Shown: piece by piece, positions 24,439 to 35,059 of the stretch
Layout: every line of letters begins with the position of its first letter
Position numbering within the stretch: the first letter of the stretch is position 1
NCBI GenBank assembly: GCA_963920705.1
Contig: OY987233.1
Span: 14,309,459-14,373,458, forward strand
Origin: Odiellus spinosus
Lineage: Eukaryota; Arthropoda; Arachnida; Opiliones; Phalangiidae
Direction of reading: 5' to 3'
Length of the DNA: 64,000 nucleotides
Position numbers and translations under genes: made by a program
Notes under the pieces: generated by a model
What the model was told of the DNA's origin: nothing
The model's database searches: none
Seen by the model: only the letters and a program-made list of their open reading frames with translations

Positions 24439-27400
24439 CTAATCGACTTCCATCGCGCTTTCATTAATCTTATAATGTCCATGAGCTAGTGTTGTTATTC
24501 CATCCGAAAGTATGTATCTCTTATCATCGGCAGCTGTCATCCCACACTTATTTTGTTGGATGGTATATAGATCATGGTTATAACTCTGGATTTTTGTCAT
24601 TTCCACTCTCTTAATTTCCTTCTTAAAAAGGCAGTCCCGATAGTTCTTGTGGTTTAAAGCATGTTTTACCACACTCTTACTCACACCCTTTGCCCGCTTA
24701 GACTCCACGCCTCCTTTAGCGTACGAATACAGTTTCGGTCTTAAGGCCACGAGTTCTGAGATAGGTTCACCGAAACTCTCATCTTTCATTTTGCCAAGTT
24801 TCTTCTTATTAACCTCACTGTGAAGGAAATGGGTCTTGGGCATATCTGAAGTGTCATAATGGTGAGAATGAAGCAGCATATCTTTGTAGATATCATCCGT
24901 CTCAATGCAATAGGTTAAAGAGTCGGTGTCCGTTAATAGCAGCTTAGCTTTATCACCATACTGCACTCTTATTTGGTTGTAGTGAAAGTCATACATGAGG
25001 TACTTGCTTAGTTCGAGAATGCAAAAACCAACATATATAGGTCGGTTGAGGAGTAGCTTTTTCCGATAGCTACTAACGGCAACTAGATCTTCATTGAACA
25101 CATTCACAGACTTGAATGATGGAGAGGCCGCAACCTTGGTCAGGCGCTTTTCGGTATGAATAAGTTCCACATTCGATCGAATCCTCAAATTCTCCATCGT
25201 CTTGCCAAACACACTATTATTCATCAACTTGAAAAACGACTTTTCAAACTCATTATTTGCCAATTTTCTTTGTTCGGTATTGAAGTCGATGTATGACTTC
25301 ATCCATGGAGATTGACTAAATTCGATCACTTGATGGATTTTGGTTAGTCGTATTCCTAAAGCTACATAGAGTTGAAGGTTGCGGTAATGTATGACGTAAT
25401 CTGACTTGTCATTCAAATTGGGCAATAGTTTTTTGATATTAGGAGAGTGTTTCAGACCTAATGTTTTTAACAACTCCGTAGAGTAAGGTGAAAGCATATC
25501 TTCAGTAATATTGACATTTTCAGGAGCTAATGGATAATCGCTATGACTGTCATGTAAAGAGGGAGGATACTCTAAATCTACTTTTAAAATGTAACCCTTA
25601 GCAGACTGTGAATCAACTTTTAAAAAATCAAGGCAGCTAATTTCTTCATCACTCAACCAACGAAACCCACCAGTTGGCATGGGTTGGGACATTGCCCAAC
25701 CGTAGAGATTATTAGCGTCATAATACATAATATATGTCTTAGGATCTGTGGGGTTATAATCCTCTAAATAAGGGTTATTTGCCTTGGCATATCGATGAGA
25801 TATCATCGAGATACCCCCACGAATCCCTTCTTCGCATAACAAATGCATATCAATATCGGTAAAAAGTTCGAGTTCAACATTCGACTTCTTAAGACAAGCC
25901 TGCCAAGCGAGACCGGGAGAAGTTAGAAAATATCCACCAGGATCCAATTCATAATGTTTCCTACATACATCCCTAAAATTCTCAAAAACATCAGCTAACA
26001 ATAAAACGTCCGTTTTATTATATAATTCCTGATACGCCCCAAGATTTTCAATTTCGAAGCTTTCCCAAATTGACTTGGCAAAGTCATAATCATCTTGAGG
26101 GAGAGGTTCACTAGTAAGACTATTATGAAAAGCCTCTATAGGTGGTAGAGATGTTTCTAAAAACCTATCTTCACAATCTATATAATCATAAGGAAATACT
26201 CCTTTCCTGGTTAACAGAGGGACCTTATCCAGAGGAATGCAAGAAGATAGAAGCTTAAAGTTCTGCAAGCCTGCTTTTGATAAATTATTCACAAGACTGT
26301 CTAAGGAACTAGACATAAACTGAAATGAATCAATAAATTTATACCCACCTATGGTGAACGAGACATATTTCTCAACATTATTTGCAATGCATAACAACTT
26401 TCTATCTTTATACTTCCCAATGCTCGACATTAAAATGTGACTATCATAATTTCTTAAATTGTGAAATACAACAGGGATGGTTTTGGAGGCTTTGAAATTT
26501 AAATTGCAAACGTTACAGGCAGGACCACGATATATACCAGTCATATGATCATGGTCCCTTACCTTATTTGTCAAATCATTCTTACAAATATGACACATAG
26601 TTGCATGTCTAAAGCTCTCCTCCTCCTCTTCAGATATAATCATAGGTTTGTTGATCCCAACCCTGCCTAAAAGTTCGGCCTCTATCTCCATTAAAGAGTC
26701 GAGAAACCTTTCGGAAGCATCACTCCCCCTATAGTTAACTGGTCCCTTATAAAGATCTCCATTGTAGTCAACAACGATATAACAGAAGCCTGAAGGGATA
26801 TGTTTTCCAATTTTAGTAGTGGAGGGGATGTTAGGATTCGGTTTGCAAACAGATATTTTTGGAATCATGCATTCAAAATCTGCGTATATAATATAGGGAG
26901 TTTTAAAGGAATATCGATGGCCCTCAAATTTCAGTACATTCTCGCCAACTAAAGGCAATGCAATTTTTTGAGCTGCATGTGCATTGCAGTTAATTGAATG
27001 CTGTTTAAGAATATCTCCATTACTAAATCTATGTAGACATCTTCTACAATAGAACTTCTTGCCATTATGCTTGGTTAATGATCCAAGTAGACGACTCAAA
27101 CTTCTAATTGAGCAATAATGCTTTTGAAAACCATCAGATATAAGAAGCAAATCCACTTCCCTATCCTCTGTCACAATTTTCTCACTTACGAATAGTGGAA
27201 TCACCTCACTATCTTCATATCCAAAAACATTAATTGACAAATTGTTCAACTCCTCAAATCTAGAAACTTGAGAGATCTCCATCGGGAAGGAAAACCCTTT
27301 AACGTGAAGTTCATTCAGGAAAGGCTCATAGCTCGAAACACGATCGCTATCCTTCACTATTTCTTTATGTAGAGAAGCTAGAATACTATAGATAAAACAA

Positions 27401-28283
27401 CGAGAATCCTTGTTTTGAACATTAACAATTGCTTTCTTAGCCTTTAGAACGCTGGGTAGATCCACATAGCTAGACCCATACAGAGGAGTATACATCAAGA
27501 TGTTTAAATCTAACCTTTCTATGGTGTCAACCACCCAACCACTCCCCATATGAATGAAATTACTACATAGATTTAAAATTTGAGCAAAAGATCGGTCTAA
27601 CTTAAGATTAACACTATCTTTAGAAGTCAGAGTTACCCGACAAAACCCGTGAAAAATCGAAGTAGTATATCTATCCCCACAAATATCTGAATCCATGGCT
27701 CGTATAAACCTAACAACTACGGCCACATACCATTTAACGGCCCTCTTACCTTCCTCCATAACTCTCAAAATTTCACATCTAAGTTTTGGCTTAACTAGTT
27801 GAAAAAATTTGCTAAGATCGACAAATTCACCCTTTGGACGAAATTTATAGCAACCAACCCGTCCATTAATGGCACTGACATTTTCAAATAGTTCACATAC
27901 ATCTTCCAACTCACTACCTTCATCATACTTTACGTCAACCTCCGAATCTATATCTAAACTACAACTACCGCAATTATGCGAATCCAAATCAAATTGGGTA
28001 TCGAAATGCTTCGAGCATTGACTACAAACATGTTTAACGATCACACCTAGAGAGAAATAAATGATATAAGCCATCAACTGATTAGAATATTTAAATATTT
28101 GAGATACATACCTAATAATCCTTCGTGCGAAATTCTATGCTTCTTCAAATTAGAAAGTCGTAAAAACGACTTGCTACAAATCTCGCATTTAAAAGCGGGT
28201 TTTTCACCATGTTGCTCCTTTTCGTGACGTTTCAGATTTTTCCGCTGTGAGAATGTTCTATCACAGTTAGTGCATGAAAACAT
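24439..28283 (-). CDS. Zinc-finger, endonuclease VII-like, family-B DNA polymerase (left arm copy, two exons)
   Basis: This is the mirror copy of the gene in the right arm, with an identical translation. On the minus strand exon 1 is 28283-28112, the intron is 28111-28047 (GT...AG, 65 bp) and exon 2 is 28046-24439, giving 1259 aa. It contains the same three N-terminal C2H2 fingers, Exo I (YADFE), an endonuclease VII-like Cys/His module, Exo II (NLRNYDSH), Exo III (YNKTD), motif A (DANNLYG), motif B (KLMNNSVFG), motif C (DTDS) and KLY. No stop or frameshift interrupts it, so both copies look able to make an active enzyme. It is transcribed leftward, away from the palindrome centre. The identity of the two copies implies recent duplication, gene conversion, or insertion as a ready-made palindrome. 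Confidence 0.95.
28047..28111 (-). other. 65-bp intron in left polymerase gene
   Basis: On the minus strand the intron starts GTATGT and ends TTTCTCTCTAG. It is a phase-1 intron whose removal joins the short zinc-finger frame to the long polymerase frame at a glycine codon. It mirrors the right-arm intron exactly. Confidence 0.85.
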
Positions 28284-29203
28284 TATAAAATTAACGCAAT
28301 AGTCAGAGACTTGGAATTTAGATGACTTTACTCTTCAAAGATCTGGCGTAGAATGAATTTAAATGCAGCATCATCGATAGATATACCAAGATATAAGGAG
28401 GGTGTACTATGAACTGTGATATCAGTCTATCATGTTGACTTAGACAATAAGACAAAATACATGTACGAATCGGGAGAATAAAATCGAGATGACTTCACTC
28501 TTCAAAGATCAGGCAAACAATAAATTTAAATGTGGACCGTCGCTAGACATACACCGAGATAACCAGGACTATATGATAAAATGAATTTACGAGCCAATAC
28601 TTAAAGCAATCCGAATTTAAATACTAGATCGTTTAGGGAAAAACATCAGTCTTATCTTATCGATGTTGAAAATTTCAAATACTGCAATAACGGGGAAAAT
28701 CCTATTTCGTCATTGTAAGTATGGAAAAACCCAATTCATGATGTCTTTATCACTAAACTTAAACCAAAGAGGTGGTTTTTCCGAGTAAATATTGCGAAAA
28801 CGGTATGATTGAACTTGTGGTAAAACCCGAGTCGACATTGCACAATGGAACTAGAACCTAAGGATCGCCATATTTAGGATAAACACATTAAAAAACCTCC
28901 GACAAGAGATATCTCTTATCTATAAACAAGATAAACAGGGGAATCCCGCAAATAAAGGGGAAAACCCCAATTCGCTAAACTTAAACCAAAGAGGTGGTTT
29001 TTCCAGGAAAATATCAAATATTAGGATAAAAAGAGAGGAGAAATTCACAGATAAGCTCATTTCTCGACACTTTGCAGCCTGTCTTATCTTAATCGTAGAT
29101 AAACACTTGAAAAAACCTCTGATAAGAGATATCTATTATCTATAAACAAGATAAAAAGGGCAATCCAAATTAATTTAAAAAAAGGGGGAGGAGGGGGTCG
29201 TCC
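28284..29203. promoter_or_regulatory. Left half of the central divergent 5' region
   Basis: This is about 0.9 kb between the left polymerase start and the palindrome centre. There is no open frame of note. It is built of diverged direct repeats. A block beginning GATGACTTTACTCTTCAAAG occurs near 28321 and again near 28488. A block with AACCAAAGAGGTGGTTTTTC occurs near 28759 and 28983. A block with GAGATATCT...CTATAAACAAGATAAA occurs near 28905 and 29125. Repeated modules upstream of a gene, mirrored on the other side, suggest shared promoter or replication-factor sites; no specific factor can be named. Confidence 0.5.
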
Positions 29204-29236
29204 GCACCTTTTTGATGCTCGCCTTGGCGAGCAAAG
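29204..29236. other. Palindrome centre: 33-nt spacer with inner hairpin
   Basis: The arms stop pairing at 29203/29237. The spacer contains GCTCGCC-TT-GGCGAGC (29217-29232), a perfect 7-bp stem with a 2-nt loop. Flanking it in the stems is a strand-biased tract, A7 then GGGGGAGGAGGGGG in the left arm, with one extra A in the right-arm equivalent. The layout resembles a resolved hairpin telomere or a fold-back priming point (inference). Confidence 0.85.
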
Positions 29237-30157
29237 GGACGACCCCCTCCTTCCCCCTTTTTTTAAATTAATTTGGATTGCCCTTTTTATCTTGTTTATA
29301 GATAATAGATATCTCTTATCAGAGGTTTTTTCAAGTGTTTATCTACGATTAAGATAAGACAGGCTGCAAAGTGTCGAGAAATGAGCTTATCTGTGAATTT
29401 CTCCTCTCTTTTTATCCTAATATTTGATATTTTCCTGGAAAAACCACCTCTTTGGTTTAAGTTTAGCGAATTGGGGTTTTCCCCTTTATTTGCGGGATTC
29501 CCCTGTTTATCTTGTTTATAGATAAGAGATATCTCTTGTCGGAGGTTTTTTAATGTGTTTATCCTAAATATGGCGATCCTTAGGTTCTAGTTCCATTGTG
29601 CAATGTCGACTCGGGTTTTACCACAAGTTCAATCATACCGTTTTCGCAATATTTACTCGGAAAAACCACCTCTTTGGTTTAAGTTTAGTGATAAAGACAT
29701 CATGAATTGGGTTTTTCCATACTTACAATGACGAAATAGGATTTTCCCCGTTATTGCAGTATTTGAAATTTTCAACATCGATAAGATAAGACTGATGTTT
29801 TTCCCTAAACGATCTAGTATTTAAATTCGGATTGCTTTAAGTATTGGCTCGTAAATTCATTTTATCATATAGTCCTGGTTATCTCGGTGTATGTCTAGCG
29901 ACGGTCCACATTTAAATTTATTGTTTGCCTGATCTTTGAAGAGTGAAGTCATCTCGATTTTATTCTCCCGATTCGTACATGTATTTTGTCTTATTGTCTA
30001 AGTCAACATGATAGACTGATATCACAGTTCATAGTACACCCTCCTTATATCTTGGTATATCTATCGATGATGCTGCATTTAAATTCATTCTACGCCAGAT
30101 CTTTGAAGAGTAAAGTCATCTAAATTCCAAGTCTCTGACTATTGCGTTAATTTTATA
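29237..30157. promoter_or_regulatory. Right half of the central divergent 5' region
   Basis: This is the mirror of 28284-29203, with the same diverged direct repeats. The sequence just upstream of the right ATG is AT-rich (TTATATCTTGGTATATC near 30050). The most promoter-proximal repeat pair lies at about 29876-29960 and 30045-30124. No other gene is visible here. Confidence 0.5.
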
Positions 30158-33100
30158 ATGTTTTCATGCACTAACTGTGATAGAACATTCTCACAGCGGA
30201 AAAATCTGAAACGTCACGAAAAGGAGCAACATGGTGAAAAACCCGCTTTTAAATGCGAGATTTGTAGCAAGTCGTTTTTACGACTTTCTAATTTGAAGAA
30301 GCATAGAATTTCGCACGAAGGATTATTAGGTATGTATCTCAAATATTTAAATATTCTAATCAGTTGATGGCTTATATCATTTATTTCTCTCTAGGTGTGA
30401 TCGTTAAACATGTTTGTAGTCAATGCTCGAAGCATTTCGATACCCAATTTGATTTGGATTCGCATAATTGCGGTAGTTGTAGTTTAGATATAGATTCGGA
30501 GGTTGACGTAAAGTATGATGAAGGTAGTGAGTTGGAAGATGTATGTGAACTATTTGAAAATGTCAGTGCCATTAATGGACGGGTTGGTTGCTATAAATTT
30601 CGTCCAAAGGGTGAATTTGTCGATCTTAGCAAATTTTTTCAACTAGTTAAGCCAAAACTTAGATGTGAAATTTTGAGAGTTATGGAGGAAGGTAAGAGGG
30701 CCGTTAAATGGTATGTGGCCGTAGTTGTTAGGTTTATACGAGCCATGGATTCAGATATTTGTGGGGATAGATATACTACTTCGATTTTTCACGGGTTTTG
30801 TCGGGTAACTCTGACTTCTAAAGATAGTGTTAATCTTAAGTTAGACCGATCTTTTGCTCAAATTTTAAATCTATGTAGTAATTTCATTCATATGGGGAGT
30901 GGTTGGGTGGTTGACACCATAGAAAGGTTAGATTTAAACATCTTGATGTATACTCCTCTGTATGGGTCTAGCTATGTGGATCTACCCAGCGTTCTAAAGG
31001 CTAAGAAAGCAATTGTTAATGTTCAAAACAAGGATTCTCGTTGTTTTATCTATAGTATTCTAGCTTCTCTACATAAAGAAATAGTGAAGGATAGCGATCG
31101 TGTTTCGAGCTATGAGCCTTTCCTGAATGAACTTCACGTTAAAGGGTTTTCCTTCCCGATGGAGATCTCTCAAGTTTCTAGATTTGAGGAGTTGAACAAT
31201 TTGTCAATTAATGTTTTTGGATATGAAGATAGTGAGGTGATTCCACTATTCGTAAGTGAGAAAATTGTGACAGAGGATAGGGAAGTGGATTTGCTTCTTA
31301 TATCTGATGGTTTTCAAAAGCATTATTGCTCAATTAGAAGTTTGAGTCGTCTACTTGGATCATTAACCAAGCATAATGGCAAGAAGTTCTATTGTAGAAG
31401 ATGTCTACATAGATTTAGTAATGGAGATATTCTTAAACAGCATTCAATTAACTGCAATGCACATGCAGCTCAAAAAATTGCATTGCCTTTAGTTGGCGAG
31501 AATGTACTGAAATTTGAGGGCCATCGATATTCCTTTAAAACTCCCTATATTATATACGCAGATTTTGAATGCATGATTCCAAAAATATCTGTTTGCAAAC
31601 CGAATCCTAACATCCCCTCCACTACTAAAATTGGAAAACATATCCCTTCAGGCTTCTGTTATATCGTTGTTGACTACAATGGAGATCTTTATAAGGGACC
31701 AGTTAACTATAGGGGGAGTGATGCTTCCGAAAGGTTTCTCGACTCTTTAATGGAGATAGAGGCCGAACTTTTAGGCAGGGTTGGGATCAACAAACCTATG
31801 ATTATATCTGAAGAGGAGGAGGAGAGCTTTAGACATGCAACTATGTGTCATATTTGTAAGAATGATTTGACAAATAAGGTAAGGGACCATGATCATATGA
31901 CTGGTATATATCGTGGTCCTGCCTGTAACGTTTGCAATTTAAATTTCAAAGCCTCCAAAACCATCCCTGTTGTATTTCACAATTTAAGAAATTATGATAG
32001 TCACATTTTAATGTCGAGCATTGGGAAGTATAAAGATAGAAAGTTGTTATGCATTGCAAATAATGTTGAGAAATATGTCTCGTTCACCATAGGTGGGTAT
32101 AAATTTATTGATTCATTTCAGTTTATGTCTAGTTCCTTAGACAGTCTTGTGAATAATTTATCAAAAGCAGGCTTGCAGAACTTTAAGCTTCTATCTTCTT
32201 GCATTCCTCTGGATAAGGTCCCTCTGTTAACCAGGAAAGGAGTATTTCCTTATGATTATATAGATTGTGAAGATAGGTTTTTAGAAACATCTCTACCACC
32301 TATAGAGGCTTTTCATAATAGTCTTACTAGTGAACCTCTCCCTCAAGATGATTATGACTTTGCCAAGTCAATTTGGGAAAGCTTCGAAATTGAAAATCTT
32401 GGGGCGTATCAGGAATTATATAATAAAACGGACGTTTTATTGTTAGCTGATGTTTTTGAGAATTTTAGGGATGTATGTAGGAAACATTATGAATTGGATC
32501 CTGGTGGATATTTTCTAACTTCTCCCGGTCTCGCTTGGCAGGCTTGTCTTAAGAAGTCGAATGTTGAACTCGAACTTTTTACCGATATTGATATGCATTT
32601 GTTATGCGAAGAAGGGATTCGTGGGGGTATCTCGATGATATCTCATCGATATGCCAAGGCAAATAACCCTTATTTAGAGGATTATAACCCCACAGATCCT
32701 AAGACATATATTATGTATTATGACGCTAATAATCTCTACGGTTGGGCAATGTCCCAACCCATGCCAACTGGTGGGTTTCGTTGGTTGAGTGATGAAGAAA
32801 TTAGCTGCCTTGATTTTTTAAAAGTTGATTCACAGTCTGCTAAGGGTTACATTTTAAAAGTAGATTTAGAGTATCCTCCCTCTTTACATGACAGTCATAG
32901 CGATTATCCATTAGCTCCTGAAAATGTCAATATTACTGAAGATATGCTTTCACCTTACTCTACGGAGTTGTTAAAAACATTAGGTCTGAAACACTCTCCT
33001 AATATCAAAAAACTATTGCCCAATTTGAATGACAAGTCAGATTACGTCATACATTACCGCAACCTTCAACTCTATGTAGCTTTAGGAATACGACTAACCA

Positions 33101-34002
33101 AAATCCATCAAGTGATCGAATTTAGTCAATCTCCATGGATGAAGTCATACATCGACTTCAATACCGAACAAAGAAAATTGGCAAATAATGAGTTTGAAAA
33201 GTCGTTTTTCAAGTTGATGAATAATAGTGTGTTTGGCAAGACGATGGAGAATTTGAGGATTCGATCGAATGTGGAACTTATTCATACCGAAAAGCGCCTG
33301 ACCAAGGTTGCGGCCTCTCCATCATTCAAGTCTGTGAATGTGTTCAATGAAGATCTAGTTGCCGTTAGTAGCTATCGGAAAAAGCTACTCCTCAACCGAC
33401 CTATATATGTTGGTTTTTGCATTCTCGAACTAAGCAAGTACCTCATGTATGACTTTCACTACAACCAAATAAGAGTGCAGTATGGTGATAAAGCTAAGCT
33501 GCTATTAACGGACACCGACTCTTTAACCTATTGCATTGAGACGGATGATATCTACAAAGATATGCTGCTTCATTCTCACCATTATGACACTTCAGATATG
33601 CCCAAGACCCATTTCCTTCACAGTGAGGTTAATAAGAAGAAACTTGGCAAAATGAAAGATGAGAGTTTCGGTGAACCTATCTCAGAACTCGTGGCCTTAA
33701 GACCGAAACTGTATTCGTACGCTAAAGGAGGCGTGGAGTCTAAGCGGGCAAAGGGTGTGAGTAAGAGTGTGGTAAAACATGCTTTAAACCACAAGAACTA
33801 TCGGGACTGCCTTTTTAAGAAGGAAATTAAGAGAGTGGAAATGACAAAAATCCAGAGTTATAACCATGATCTATATACCATCCAACAAAATAAGTGTGGG
33901 ATGACAGCTGCCGATGATAAGAGATACATACTTTCGGATGGAATAACAACACTAGCTCATGGACATTATAAGATTAATGAAAGCGCGATGGAAGTCGATT
34001 AG
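30158..34002 (+). CDS. Zinc-finger, endonuclease VII-like, family-B DNA polymerase (right arm copy, two exons)
   Basis: Exon 1 (30158-30329) and exon 2 (30395-34002) join to 1259 aa. C2H2 fingers lie at residues 4-25 and 33-53, linked by HGEKPAF as in tandem fingers, with a C2HC finger at 65-83 completed by the splice. Another CX2CX12HX4C finger starts near 391. Residues 274-367 (CFIYSILA ... HYC) match a conserved region of animal zinc-finger/DNA polymerase proteins. The polymerase core has Exo I DFE (447), Exo II NLRNYDSH (Asp 592), Exo III YNKTD (Asp 737), motif A (Asp 834), a long A-B spacing that could hold the protein-priming insertions, motif B KLMNNSVFG (997), motif C DTDS (1097) and KLY (1162). 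An endonuclease VII-like module, CX2C...VRDHDHMTGIYRG...CX2C, sits near 542-580, between Exo I and Exo II. Expected role: DNA-templated replication of its own element, probably protein-primed (inference from family). The start is the first ATG before finger 1. Confidence 0.96.
30330..30394 (+). other. 65-bp intron in right polymerase gene
   Basis: GTATGT donor, TTCTAAT branch-like sequence and a pyrimidine-rich TTTCTCTCTAG acceptor. The phase is 1: exon 1 ends with the first G of a Gly codon completed by GT of exon 2. Unspliced, the 69-aa frame stops just inside exon 2's upstream sequence, so splicing is needed to put the first two fingers on the polymerase. Confidence 0.85.
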
Positions 34003-34957
34003 TTTAAGGTTTTTTCCACTCAAAGTTGTGTAAATACGGACTTTTATACCCATGATAACAAGAATGACATTGTATTGATAATATTCCATTTAACGAGTTT
34101 TTCTGTTAAAAATAGTCCTCAATGATAATTGAAACTAGTTTTAACAAATTTTTTTAATGTCTTAATTTAAGTGTTTCTTAATATAGTTCCAATTGAAATA
34201 TCTAATATTGTGTAACTGGTTTGGTGTTGTGTTTCAAATAAATATACTTGATTTTCAAAAATAATGTCTCTTATCTTAGTGTTAAACATACAAGCATTAG
34301 TAAATATGAGTCATAGTGAACATATCTGGGTCTAGGTAAAAGGGCTTTACTTTAAGAGAAAACCTAGATATAAATCGTTAGAGATCAAATATGAGAGCAG
34401 AAAACGTAGTTTTAGTTGAATTTAGGGCTTTTTATCTAGGAGAAAGAAAAACTAATAGTTAAGGCTGCTTTTCCGCCGAAAGTTACCGATTTCAAACACT
34501 AGATGGTGCTCTACATAGAACAAGGGATATCGAGAAGAAGAAGACATCTGACAGTCGGAACGCACGCCACAATTACAATGGGTCTTATCTATTGTAAAGG
34601 GTCGGAGTTCCCCTTTCTAAGCGGGAGAAAAACATTTTGTCCGTTTTGGAAAAACCGTCTACCTCTGGCAGTATATAAATCATTGGAGATCAAATAGGAG
34701 AGCATAAACCTTAGAAAACCGTATATTCAACTAAAACTATCTATGAGAAAGAAAAATATAATAGTTAATGAATATATAATAATTTAGAAAGAGGAAAAAG
34801 ATATCCTAATTTAAAAGCCCAGATAACAACTTAAGATAGAAAATAAAAAATTAAGATAGCAAATAAACTTAAAAACCCAGATAACAACTTAAGATAAAAA
34901 AGAAAAAAAGATAAGATTACAAATATTCCACTTTTAAATAGGCCCGGATATTGCTCC
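34003..34957. other. Right arm 3' region between polymerase stop and tip
   Basis: This mirrors 23484-24438. The AATAAA polyadenylation signal is at 34237-34242, within a run CAAATAAATATAC. Two diverged direct repeats lie at about 34356-34436 and 34671-34736. The 64-aa frame 34503-34697 is unrecognised and probably not a gene. Confidence 0.6.
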
Positions 34958-34971
34958 CCCGCTCCTGCGGG
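34958..34971. other. Subterminal hairpin, right tip
   Basis: This is the mirror copy of the left-tip hairpin: CCCGC-TCCT-GCGGG, 25 bp inside the right end. It is preserved perfectly in both arms. Confidence 0.5.
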
Positions 34972-34996
34972 TGAACTCTCCTTTCACCTACTACTC

Positions 34997-35000
34997 AGGA
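34997..35000. repeat. Right target-site duplication, AGGA
   Basis: This is the partner of the AGGA at 23441-23444. The following bases GA extend the match to AGGAGA. Removing the element and one copy joins TTTTGTC-AGGAGA-TGGTTAAA as a plausible empty site. Confidence 0.7.
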
Positions 35001-35059
35001 GATGGTTAAATAAAAGGTAAAATAAAATATTTATGCAAATAAATAAACAAATTAACAAT

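Larger units (their letters stand above)
23445..34996. mobile_element. Palindromic polymerase-only element (about 11.55 kb, two inverted arms)
   Basis: The left arm (23445-29203) and right arm (29237-34996) are reverse complements: position x pairs with 58441-x throughout the outer part. The only difference I saw is one extra A in the right arm about 30 bp from the centre. A 33-nt unpaired spacer (29204-29236) separates them. The flanks diverge immediately outside 23445 and 34996, and both sides show AGGA (23441-23444 and 34997-35000), extendable to AGGAGA, as a target-site duplication. Each arm carries one outward-transcribed family-B DNA polymerase gene and nothing else I can recognise. None of the host's dispersed repeats or satellites is found inside. 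Protein-primed polymerases and short TSDs are known from Polinton/Maverick elements, but the integrase, FtsK-like ATPase, protease and capsid genes of that group are absent. I infer a recently inserted, unusual relative. An assembly fold-back is less likely because the two flanks differ and carry a TSD. Confidence 0.9.

Noticed and set aside
23445..34996. Two independent, convergently inserted polymerase elements
   Set aside because: The arms are mirror images down to the non-coding tips with a 33-nt centre, and there is no host DNA or target duplication at the centre, so one palindromic unit is simpler.
23445..34996. Standard Polinton/Maverick or adintovirus
   Set aside because: Polymerase type and possible TSD fit, but no integrase, ATPase, protease or capsid frame was found and the inverted repeat covers the whole element.
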